A stretch of 35,684 nucleotides of DNA from Fibrobacterota bacterium (GTDB taxonomy: Bacteria; Fibrobacterota; Chitinivibrionia; Chitinivibrionales; FEN-1185), in the NCBI GenBank assembly GCA_003165595.1, contig PLWQ01000030.1, positions 1 to 35,684 of the forward strand, written 5' to 3'. This document shows, in pieces, positions 21,638-28,760 of this stretch. Numbering within the stretch: the first letter of the stretch is position 1; every line of letters begins with the position of its first letter. The translations under genes and the position numbers were made by a program. Under the pieces are notes generated by a model. The model had not been told where the DNA came from. It did no database searches and was given only the letters and a program-made list of their open reading frames with translations.

Positions 21638-24255
21638 ACCAGGAGTTTTCTTTTCCTAAACCGCAAGCCGCTGAGGTCGCAGGAATTCCGGTCATTGGCT
21701 TGGGCGGTTCCGCGGGCTCCCTGACATCGCTTGAAAGTTTTTTCGCGGCCATGCCAAAGGACTCCGGCGCCGCGTTTGTCATTATCCAGCACGTTTCGCC
21801 GAACCACAAGAGCCTTTTGCCTGAGCTGTTGGCCGCACATACGAAAATGCGTGTTCTGCACGCCGTTGATGCGATGCACGTCGAACCGAATTGCGTCTAC
21901 ATAATTCCTCCTAATTATTATCTTGGTCTTCGAAACGGAACGCTGTTTCTCGCCGACCCTGCTCCGGATTACGGCAGACACATGCCGGTCGATTTCTTTT
22001 TTCGCACTCTGGCAGATGACCGGGAACACCTTGGCGTCGGCATCCTTTTTTCCGGAATGGGAACCGACGGCACGTTCGGAGCCAGAGCCATCCGGGGCGC
22101 CGGCGGCCTGGTGGTTGCGCAGGATCCCGCTACCGCCCAGTTTGGCGATATGCCCAGAAGCGCGGTTGCCGCGGGCCTGGCCGACTATGTTCTTGCACCG
22201 GCCTACATGCCCCAAGTTGTCCAACAGTACCTACAACACCCGTACGTCAAGGGCGCTACGGGAACCCGCCTCATTGACATTAATGAATACTCCGCAAGAA
22301 TACGGGAAATCCTCTCGCTGGTCCTGGACCAGACCGGCAACGACTTCCGGTGTTACAAACCGGCCACTATGTCGCGGCGTGTCGGCCGACGCATGGGACT
22401 GTTGCACGTTGCGAACACGGCAAACTATCTGGCCCTGTTACATCGCGACCCGGGCGAGATCAAGCTTCTGCTCAAGGACCTGCTCATCAATGTCACGGCG
22501 TTCTTCCGCGATAAGGATGCGTTCGATGAGCTGCGGGACAAAGTCCTCGCATCGCTTGCCGAGGCGAAAAAGGGCGACGAGCCGCTGCGGATATGGGTCC
22601 CGGCGTGCGCGACAGGCGAAGAAGCTTACTCCCTGGCCATTCTTCTCATGGAGCAACGCGCAAAGTTCGGCAAGACCTGCTCTCTGCGCGTATTCGCGAC
22701 CGACCTCGACGAAGAGGCGCTGGAAGTGGCAAGATCGGGATTCTACCCGGAAAACATCGTGGGCGATATCGGCAAAGAATACCTTGCTTCGTACTTTGTC
22801 CGTAAGGAAAATGGCTTCCAGGTAAAGGATTCCCTGCGGGAGATCCTCACATTTGCCGCTCAAAACGTGATCACCGACCCGCCGTTTTCGAAAATGGACC
22901 TGATAAGTTGCCGCAATCTTCTGATATACCTGAATGCCGATGCGCAGGCAAAATTGATGGCGCTATTCAACTTCTCTTTGAAACCCGGCGGGTATCTCTT
23001 TCTTGGCAGATCAGAAACGGTCGCAGGCCAAAGCGACCTTTTTGAGGCTGCCTCAAAGAAGGCCAGAATCTACAGGCGTCTGACCCCGACCCGACCGCTG
23101 CTCCTCGATTCCCCGATCCTGCCCGGCAAGAGACGAATGATCATGCCCGGCCACACGGCCGGAGGGATGCACGTTGCTTCCAACTTTGCGGATGCGATTC
23201 GGCTGGAAATCCTGAAGCACTTTGGGGCGAGTGCCGTCCTGATAGACCGGAAAGGCAGCGTACTTCAGTTTCATGGCCAAACCGAGCGTTTCCTGAATCT
23301 TCCGGCGCCAGGTCCGAACTTCAACGTCTTTGACTTGGCGAAAGAGAACCTACCCACCAAACTTCGGTTGGCAGTGCACAAAGCAGTCCAGGACGATAAG
23401 CCCGTAATCGTCGACAATGTTTCGTGCATGTACAATGGAGTACCGGCATTTGTCCGGGTTACCGTTGTTCCCGTTGCGCAAAGGATTCCTTTGGAGCCGC
23501 TGCTCGTTGTGTTTTTTGAAGATGCCGCCGGACCCGCCACGAGCGGAGCCGAAGTGATCCAAATCCCGGAGAACGAAGCCGCGGTCAAACGCCTGGAGGA
23601 TGAGCTGCGGGCGACCCAGCAGGACCTTCAGGCGACCATCCAGGAATTGCAGTCTTCAAACGAGGAGCTTCGTGCTGCCAATGAGGAGGTCATGTCCACC
23701 AACGAAGAACTGGAATCCACAAACGAAGAATTGGTGAGTTCGACCGAGGAACTCCAGTCGACGAACGAGGAGTTGACGACCGTCATCAACCAGCTCCAGG
23801 AGAAAGTCGATCTGCTGGAGCAGGCAAGGGCCGAACGCAAAAAGGCCGAGGACGCGCTTCGCGTGAGCGAGGAGCGGTTCCGCGCTTTGGTGGAGTCATC
23901 ACCAAATGCCGTACTGCTTGCAAAAAGAGACGGCATGATCACGTTTGTCAACAGCCAGGCGGAAGTCATGTTCGGATACCCCCGCAATGAACTGATCGGC
24001 CAGGCGGTAGAGACGCTCGTTCCAGAGCGATTCCGTACAAAGCATCCCGGGTACCGTGGCCAGTTCGCCGCCCGGCCCGAAAAGCGCCCCATGGGCGCCG
24101 GTCGCGATCTATTCGCGGCACGCAAAGACGGAACCGAGTTCCCTGCGGAAATCGGCCTGACGCCTCTTGATATGCCGGAAGGACCGGCTACGCTCGTCAC
24201 CATCACTGATATTACGATACGCCAATCTCTCGCACCCAAGGGGCCGACACCATGA
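21634..24255 (+). CDS. CheB-CheR-coiled coil-PAS fusion protein
   Basis: An 873-residue protein. Residues 17-200 are a CheB methylesterase domain: PVIGLGGSAGSLTSLESFF with Ser26, IIQHVSPNHKSLLPELL with His53, and FSGMGTDGTFGARAIRGAGG with the catalytic Asp. A CheR methyltransferase domain follows (about 220-490): VTAFFRDKDAFDELRD, RIWVPACATGEEAYSLAILLME (SAM site), FAAQNVITDPPFSKMDLISCRNLLIYLN. A PAS-like linker (about 515-640), a heptad coiled coil with repeated 'TNEELESTNEELVSS' (about 650-735) and a terminal PAS (about 745-860, FGYPRNELIGQAVETLVPERFR) complete it. No kinase domain follows. Such fusions adjust receptor methylation or act as PAS-linked signalling hubs; no receptors or CheA are in the window. 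The stop overlaps a further ATG (ATGA at 24252). Confidence 0.9.
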   Translation: MNQEFSFPKPQAAEVAGIPVIGLGGSAGSLTSLESFFAAMPKDSGAAFVIIQHVSPNHKSLLPELLAAHTKMRVLHAVDAMHVEPNCVYIIPPNYYLGLRNGTLFLADPAPDYGRHMPVDFFFRTLADDREHLGVGILFSGMGTDGTFGARAIRGAGGLVVAQDPATAQFGDMPRSAVAAGLADYVLAPAYMPQVVQQYLQHPYVKGATGTRLIDINEYSARIREILSLVLDQTGNDFRCYKPATMSRRVGRRMGLLHVANTANYLALLHRDPGEIKLLLKDLLINVTAFFRDKDAFDELRDKVLASLAEAKKGDEPLRIWVPACATGEEAYSLAILLMEQRAKFGKTCSLRVFATDLDEEALEVARSGFYPENIVGDIGKEYLASYFVRKENGFQVKDSLREILTFAAQNVITDPPFSKMDLISCRNLLIYLNADAQAKLMALFNFSLKPGGYLFLGRSETVAGQSDLFEAASKKARIYRRLTPTRPLLLDSPILPGKRRMIMPGHTAGGMHVASNFADAIRLEILKHFGASAVLIDRKGSVLQFHGQTERFLNLPAPGPNFNVFDLAKENLPTKLRLAVHKAVQDDKPVIVDNVSCMYNGVPAFVRVTVVPVAQRIPLEPLLVVFFEDAAGPATSGAEVIQIPENEAAVKRLEDELRATQQDLQATIQELQSSNEELRAANEEVMSTNEELESTNEELVSSTEELQSTNEELTTVINQLQEKVDLLEQARAERKKAEDALRVSEERFRALVESSPNAVLLAKRDGMITFVNSQAEVMFGYPRNELIGQAVETLVPERFRTKHPGYRGQFAARPEKRPMGAGRDLFAARKDGTEFPAEIGLTPLDMPEGPATLVTITDITIRQSLAPKGPTP

Positions 24256-24585
24256 AAACCGCCTCAAAGGTCTTAGAGAGAAGGCGCAGAAATTGGCAAC
24301 CGAGACCGTGCCGAAGCAGACGGAGCCGATCGCGGTGGAGATAATCCCCTGCTTTTCGTAGCTGTTGACAATAATGTGACGTATAAAGGCCGCCCGGTTC
24401 TTTTTTGTCCTTAGCCAGGCAGACACCCTCTTCGGCAATATTATCGTTGTGTCAAGCCGCTCCGTGGGTTCGTGGAGCGTTTCGGACAGCTTTTTGCGGT
24501 GTCCGCGTTCATGGGCCTTGATAACGTACCGCTTCCACGCCTTGCGGGTTTGTTTGCGTTCCCTTTCGGTCTCGGTCTTGAACAC
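24109..24585 (-). CDS. possible ribbon-helix-helix protein (questionable ORF)
   Basis: From a GTG at 24585 the minus strand encodes a very basic segment (FKTETERERKQTRKAWKRYV) followed by LDTTIILPKRVSAWLRTKK and NRAAFIRHIIVNSYEKQ. The latter fits the strand-helix-helix pattern of RHH DNA-binding domains of antitoxins. The frame has no stop until 24109, inside the antisense of the CheB-CheR PAS domain, so the last 80 codons are probably not native. The start has only a weak ribosome-binding site. It is either a degraded antitoxin gene or a coincidental antisense frame. Confidence 0.3.
   Translation of the reverse strand: MFKTETERERKQTRKAWKRYVIKAHERGHRKKLSETLHEPTERLDTTIILPKRVSAWLRTKKNRAAFIRHIIVNSYEKQGIISTAIGSVCFGTVSVANFCAFSLRPLRRFSWCRPLGCERLAYRNISDGDERSRSFRHIKRRQADFRRELGSVFACRE
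24252..24361 (+). pseudogene. truncated and frameshifted start of another sensor gene
   Basis: An ATG at 24252 overlaps the CheB-CheR stop as ATGA, as expected for a third cotranscribed gene. The ATG frame soon gives arginine-rich nonsense. The neighbouring frame reads NRLKGLREKAQKLATETV, resembling the 'L..LR.KAE.L' opening of PAS sensor proteins, and stops at 24361. A one-base indel plus loss of the remainder would explain this. The evidence is short and suggestive only. Confidence 0.3.
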
Positions 24586-24672
24586 GAGATCTTCGGGGCG
24601 CGGTCGGCCCCTTTCCTGCCCACGCCCATCAAACCCAAATTCCGAAATCCCGCCTGTTGTAATTTCCGTTGC
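24256..24672. other. junction region between sensor operon and helicase gene
   Basis: No intact plus-strand gene. It holds the truncated sensor start and the RHH-like minus-strand frame. The base composition is more AT-rich around 24340-24450 than the neighbours, consistent with a recombination scar. No promoter for the helicase stands out. Confidence 0.4.
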
Positions 24673-26403
24673 ATGAACTTTACCCCCGAGCAGGACGCCG
24701 TTCTTTCCAGTTCCGGAGATATCAAGATAAACGCGGTCGCGGGCAGCGGCAAGACAACCGTGCTGCTCGAATACGCGCGGAGGCAGAAGAAAGGATCGCG
24801 TACCCTTTATCTTGCCTTTAACCGCTCGGTGCGCATGGAAGCCCAGCGCCGCTGTGAAGAGGAGCGTATTGCCGGTGTCGACGTTCAGACCGCGCACTCG
24901 CTTGCGTTTCGCCGCATTGCGCTGCCGCTCGGGTACCGGGTTACCAAGGGGTACAAGGTTCACGATATCGTGACGATGCTCGGCATCGGGCCGACGGGCC
25001 GCGATCCGCATTCTCCTTTTGTCATTGCAAGCCATATCCTCAAGACGGCATCGCTGTTTTGCAACGGCAACACGGCGAGGGTGTCCGACATTGACTACTG
25101 CGCAACTATTCCCGACGAAAAAGAACGCGAGGCGGCGCGTCGCCTGTATCCGGTCATCGAAAAGGGCGCGCAGATATTCCTCGCCAGGATGGACAGGAAG
25201 GAAATCGACGCGACGCACGATTTCTACCTGAAGAAGTTCCAGCTGTCGCGTCCGTCGCTGCCGTATGACGTTGTTCTGTTCGACGAAGGCCAGGACGCCT
25301 CGCCGGTGATGCTCGACGTGTTCCTGTCGCAGCAGGCGAAGAAAGTGATCGTGGGGGACGTTCACCAGCAGATCTACGGCTGGCGTCACGCGATAAACGC
25401 GCTGAACCTGGTCGACTTCCCGTGCTTGGCGCTCACCACCAGCTTCCGCTTTAACGATCGCGTTGCGGGGCTGGCGCAGCGGTGCCTCGGGTGGAAGCGG
25501 CTGCTGGGCGCCTTCGACCCGGTGCGCATCCGGGGCGTGGGCACCACGAAGGCCGTGTCGTCGCGGGCAACCATTGCGCGAACCAACCTCGCGCTCTTGA
25601 AAACGGCCATAGACACGGTGGTGAACGACCGATCGGTGAAGACCATCTATTTCGAGGGCAACATCAATTCGTATACCTATGCGGCCGACGGGGCGTCGGT
25701 GTACGACGTGCTGAATCTCTATCTTGACAACAGGGGCCGGATCCGCAACCCCGTGATCGCCTCCATGCGGGATTTCGGCGACCTCGGCCAGTACGTTGAA
25801 GCGTCCGGCGACCAGGAGCTGGGCATGCTCATGGATATCGTCAAGACGTACGGCAAACAGCTTCCGTATTATCTCAAGAGGCTCGGCGACATGCATGTGA
25901 CCGACGACAAGCGCGAAAAGGCCGACATGATTTTTTCCACCCTGCACCGCTGCAAGGGCATGGAATACGACATGGTGACGCTCACCGACGACTTTGTCAC
26001 CGAGGAGCGCGTGCGCAGGATTGTGGCTAAGGAGAAGGAAGAACCGTTCGACCGTGCCAGGATCGGCGAGGAAATCAACCTGGCCTACGTGGCCGTGACG
26101 CGGTCGAAGAACTTCCTCAAATTTCCCGAGGCCATGTTCCCGGGCGAGGACGGCGCCGGGTTTTTGCCGGGAAAAAGAAAAACAGGCGGCGCCGGCCGGT
26201 TACGCTTTGACAAGGCGGGCCAGGTCGGGGGCAAGCGGAGCGATCACGCCAATGCCTATGCGCCGTGGACCAAAGCGGACGACGACCTCCTCAAGAAGCT
26301 GTATTACGGGGGCGCCACGGCGCGCGAACTCGCGGCGCGGTTCGGCAGGAACGACGGAGCCATCAGGTCGCGGCTCAAGAAGCTTGACGCGTGGGATTTC
26401 TGA
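24673..26403 (+). CDS. UvrD/Rep-like superfamily 1 helicase with a C-terminal helix-turn-helix
   Basis: A 576-residue protein. The start at 24673 is chosen because the helicase N-terminus MNFTPEQDAVLSSSGDIKINAVAGSGKTT (Q motif and Walker A) begins there. Other motifs in order: LYLAFNRSVRMEAQRR, TAHSLAFRR, VVLFDEGQDASPVML (DExx box as DEGQD), VGDVHQQIYGWRHA, ALTTSFRF, FSTLHRCKGMEYDMV and INLAYVAVTRSKN. This is the compact family related to FBH1-like ATPases, about 480-580 residues long. The last 45 residues (WTKADDDLLKKLYYGGATARELAARFGRNDGAIRSRLKKL) form a Myb/SANT-like or HTH module that could bind DNA. Role: 3'-5' unwinding in repair or recombination, by family. No nuclease or AddAB/RecBCD partner is adjacent. 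Confidence 0.85.
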   Translation: MNFTPEQDAVLSSSGDIKINAVAGSGKTTVLLEYARRQKKGSRTLYLAFNRSVRMEAQRRCEEERIAGVDVQTAHSLAFRRIALPLGYRVTKGYKVHDIVTMLGIGPTGRDPHSPFVIASHILKTASLFCNGNTARVSDIDYCATIPDEKEREAARRLYPVIEKGAQIFLARMDRKEIDATHDFYLKKFQLSRPSLPYDVVLFDEGQDASPVMLDVFLSQQAKKVIVGDVHQQIYGWRHAINALNLVDFPCLALTTSFRFNDRVAGLAQRCLGWKRLLGAFDPVRIRGVGTTKAVSSRATIARTNLALLKTAIDTVVNDRSVKTIYFEGNINSYTYAADGASVYDVLNLYLDNRGRIRNPVIASMRDFGDLGQYVEASGDQELGMLMDIVKTYGKQLPYYLKRLGDMHVTDDKREKADMIFSTLHRCKGMEYDMVTLTDDFVTEERVRRIVAKEKEEPFDRARIGEEINLAYVAVTRSKNFLKFPEAMFPGEDGAGFLPGKRKTGGAGRLRFDKAGQVGGKRSDHANAYAPWTKADDDLLKKLYYGGATARELAARFGRNDGAIRSRLKKLDAWDF

Positions 26404-26515
26404 ACAGGCGGGCAGCACTCTCCGGGCGCGAATCAATTGCACTCAAAGCTGTTGGCATGCCGAACTGATTCTTCTCTCCCGGCCGTTGCTGGAAACGTAT
26501 TTTTATCCTGCAACC

Positions 26516-27832
26516 ATGAAAACACCCAAAGAAATCGCCGCATTCGAAATTGTCAAGACCCTGGTCGAGCACGGCCACCGCGCCCTGTACGCGGGGGGGT
26601 GCGTGCGCGACATGGTGATGGGAATGCCGTCGACGGGCGATATCGACATCGCCACCTCGGCCACGCCGGAAACCGTGCGCAGGCTGTTTGAGAACGTTAT
26701 TCCGGTGGGCGAGCACTTCGGCGTGGTGATCGTGGTGCGCCGCGACATTCCCTTTGAGGTCGCCACGTTCCGCAGGGACAAGGGCGCGGCCGACGGCAGG
26801 CACCCGGATTCCGTTGAATTCGTAAACGAGAAGGAAGACGCGCTCCGCCGCGATTTTACCATCAACGGCATGTTCTACGACCCGCTCACCGAGACGATCC
26901 TCGACTACGTGGGCGGCGGGCAGGACATTGCGGGCAAGGTGGTGCGCGCCATCGGCGACGCGCGGCTCAGGTTTACCGAAGACTACCTGCGCATGATACG
27001 CGCGGTCCGGTTCGCCGCCAAGTTCGAATTTACAATTGAAGAAGCAACGTGGGCATCGCTGCGCGCAAATGCCGCGGGGATCCTGCGGATATCCGCCGAG
27101 CGCGTGTTTATGGAACTTGACAAGATACTCCTTGGTTTGCACGGCGACAGGGCTCTGGTGCAGCTGCACCAGAGCGGGCTGCTCGGCGTGATCCTGCCGG
27201 AGGTGGAGAAGCTTGCGGGCGTGGAGCAGCCCAAAGAGTTTCATCCCGAGGGAGACGTGTTTGCCCACACGGTGCGGGCGCTTTCGCTGCTGTGCGCCCC
27301 GTCGCAGGTGACGGCGTGGAGCGTGCTGCTTCATGACATCGGAAAACCGGCGACCATGGTCGTTGCCGACCGCATCCGATTCTCCAATCACGATCACGTG
27401 GGCGCTTCCATGGCGGAGCGCCTGCTTCGCAGGCTCAAGGCGCCGGGCGCGCTGCTCGAAAACGTCTATGAGGTGGTGGACAACCACATGAACTTCATCA
27501 ACGTGCAGAAGATGCGGCTTTCCACGCTCAAGCGGTTTCTGTCGCGCCCCACCATGGTCGACGAACTCGAGGTCCACCGGGTCGACTGCCTCGCCAGCCA
27601 CGGCGACATCTCGAATTACACCTTTATCAAGCAGCGGCAGGCCGAGCTGTCGGTGGAGGAGATACGGCCGCCCGCGTTGATTTCGGGGAAAGACCTCATT
27701 GCGCTGGGGCTATCGCCCGGCCCGCAGTTCGGAAAGATCCTGGGCGAGGCATACGATTTGCAATTGGAGGAGAAGCTGACGTCGCGGGAAGAGGCGCTGG
27801 CGTGGGTGAAGAATAGTTATATAGTGAAATAA
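26516..27832 (+). CDS. cca: CCA-adding/poly(A) polymerase-type tRNA nucleotidyltransferase with HD domain
   Basis: A 438-residue protein. The N-terminus has the nucleotidyltransferase signature LYAGGCVRDMVMGMPSTGDI followed by DIATSATPE (the DxD pair), then VATFRRDKG, RRDFTINGMFYDP (RRD) and DYVGGGQDIAGKVVRAIGDA, with RFTEDYLRMIRAVRFAAKF (flexi-loop and RNA-binding helices). The C-terminal half holds an HD domain (FAHTVRALSLL...WSVLLHDIGKP; VDNHMNF). It repairs or completes the 3' CCA end of tRNAs. Standard length. The upstream Shine-Dalgarno is weak. It lies 112 nt after the helicase gene and 452 nt before rimP; the gap holds a multi-hairpin element. The substrate choice CCA versus poly(A) cannot be settled by sequence alone, but CCA is the default in such clusters. 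Confidence 0.88.
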   Translation: MKTPKEIAAFEIVKTLVEHGHRALYAGGCVRDMVMGMPSTGDIDIATSATPETVRRLFENVIPVGEHFGVVIVVRRDIPFEVATFRRDKGAADGRHPDSVEFVNEKEDALRRDFTINGMFYDPLTETILDYVGGGQDIAGKVVRAIGDARLRFTEDYLRMIRAVRFAAKFEFTIEEATWASLRANAAGILRISAERVFMELDKILLGLHGDRALVQLHQSGLLGVILPEVEKLAGVEQPKEFHPEGDVFAHTVRALSLLCAPSQVTAWSVLLHDIGKPATMVVADRIRFSNHDHVGASMAERLLRRLKAPGALLENVYEVVDNHMNFINVQKMRLSTLKRFLSRPTMVDELEVHRVDCLASHGDISNYTFIKQRQAELSVEEIRPPALISGKDLIALGLSPGPQFGKILGEAYDLQLEEKLTSREEALAWVKNSYIVK

Positions 27833-27945
27833 GTAGCGTGGCGGAGGAAGTGCGCTTTCCGCCCTTCCTGATGGGTGTGCGCATGTCAACTCCCGCCTTT
27901 GCGAAAGCCTTTTTGTCAAGTGTGGTATGCACCCGCTGCCAGGCG

Positions 27946-28134
27946 TCCTTCCAAAGAGGTTGCGTTGCGAAGGGGCGACGCCTCGCGAGCGCCAAGCGAG
28001 CGACTTCGCGCGCCCCTTTGCTGGAAGGGGTGTGCCCCCGGATCGCCGCCGCACCCCTCAAGAATTTGTCGAAAAACCCGGGTGCGGCGGAAGCCGGGGG
28101 CCAGGGGAAACCGCGAAGTGGTTTCCCCACCAAC
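27946..28134 (+). repeat. modular four-stem hairpin element, copy 1 (upstream of rimP)
   Basis: Closing stem CCTTCCA (27947-27953) with TGGAAGG (28022-28028). Inside it, GCGAAGGGGCG (27967-27977) pairs with CGCCCCTTTGC (28011-28021). After GGTGT, GCCCCCGG (28034-28041) pairs with CCGGGGGC (28094-28101), enclosing CCGCCGCACCC (28046-28056) with GGGTGCGGCGG (28080-28090). After CA, GGGGAAACC (28104-28112) pairs with GGTTTCCCC (28120-28128), then ACCAAC. It shares junctions, but not most arm sequences, with 34313-34475. Confidence 0.75.
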
Positions 28135-28226
28135 ATTCCAAACCTGCCGAATTTTTTATAGTGCCCCGCGTTTCCATATCATATATTTAAACCCGGGTTA
28201 CGGAGATATGCACCTTGGGTTGATGG

Positions 28227-28246
28227 CGGGCGAAAGCCCGTTTTTT
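28227..28246 (+). terminator. attenuator-like intrinsic terminator before rimP
   Basis: CGGGC-GAAA-GCCCG followed by six T. A GNRA-capped stem and U-tract 38 nt upstream of the rimP GTG start fits the transcription attenuators known in front of rimP-nusA operons, which can be controlled by NusA. It could also end transcription from upstream genes. Confidence 0.7.
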
Positions 28247-28284
28247 GTTATGCAGGGTGAAACCGGTCACAAAGGCGATACAGA

Positions 28285-28740
28285 GTGAAACTTGAGGAAT
28301 TGACTCCGCTCATTGAAGAAAAACTCAAGTTCATGCGGATGGAGCTGTACGATATCAAGTTCGTCGCCGCCGGCAGGCACTCGGTGCTGCGGGTATTTAT
28401 CGACAAGGAAGGCGGCATCTCAATTGACGACTGCGAAAATGCGAGCCGCGAGCTGTCGATGCTCCTCGACGTGGAGAATTTCTCCGACTCCCCGTACACG
28501 CTCGAGGTCTCGTCGCCGGGGGCCGACAGGCCGCTTGCCTCGCAGCGGGACTTTGCAAAGGTGATAGGGCAGTATGTTCGTGTCGAACTCGCGTCTGAAG
28601 AAAAGCTGAAGCCCGTCGTTGTTGGCAAATGCGTTTCCTGCGCCGACAAGGTACTCACTCTTGAGCTCGACGACGGCAGCGAAACAAAGATTGATCTCGA
28701 TGCAATAGCACGTGCAAGGTTGGATATCCGTTTCAAATAA
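28285..28740 (+). CDS. rimP: ribosome maturation factor RimP
   Basis: A 151-residue protein starting at GTG (28285). The N-terminal alpha/beta domain contains LYDIKFVAAGRHSVLRVFIDKEGGISIDDCENASRELS, the hallmark of RimP, and YTLEVSSPGADRPLASQRDF (the 'LEVSSPG.dRpL' signature). The C-terminal SH3-like domain starts near residue 85 (GQYVRVEL, LTLELDDGSETKIDLDAIARARL). It assists 30S maturation in the cytoplasm. First gene of the translation block; nusA follows after 20 nt. Downstream of a multi-hairpin element and an attenuator. Confidence 0.95.
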   Translation: MKLEELTPLIEEKLKFMRMELYDIKFVAAGRHSVLRVFIDKEGGISIDDCENASRELSMLLDVENFSDSPYTLEVSSPGADRPLASQRDFAKVIGQYVRVELASEEKLKPVVVGKCVSCADKVLTLELDDGSETKIDLDAIARARLDIRFK

Positions 28741-28760
28741 TTCTTAAAAGGAAACAGACT

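Larger units (their letters stand above)
27833..28284. other. cca-rimP intergenic region with modular hairpin element and attenuator
   Basis: No gene. It contains a small hairpin just after cca (GGCGGAGG...TTTCCGCC, 27840-27863), the multi-hairpin element (27946-28134) and the rho-independent-type hairpin before rimP (28227-28246). A TATATT at 28182-28187 could be a -10 box, but a matching -35 is not clear. Confidence 0.55.

Noticed and set aside
24586-25947. Extension of the RHH-like minus-strand frame through the helicase gene
   Set aside because: This part is antisense to conserved helicase motifs and shows no protein family features; only 24340-24585 looks protein-like.
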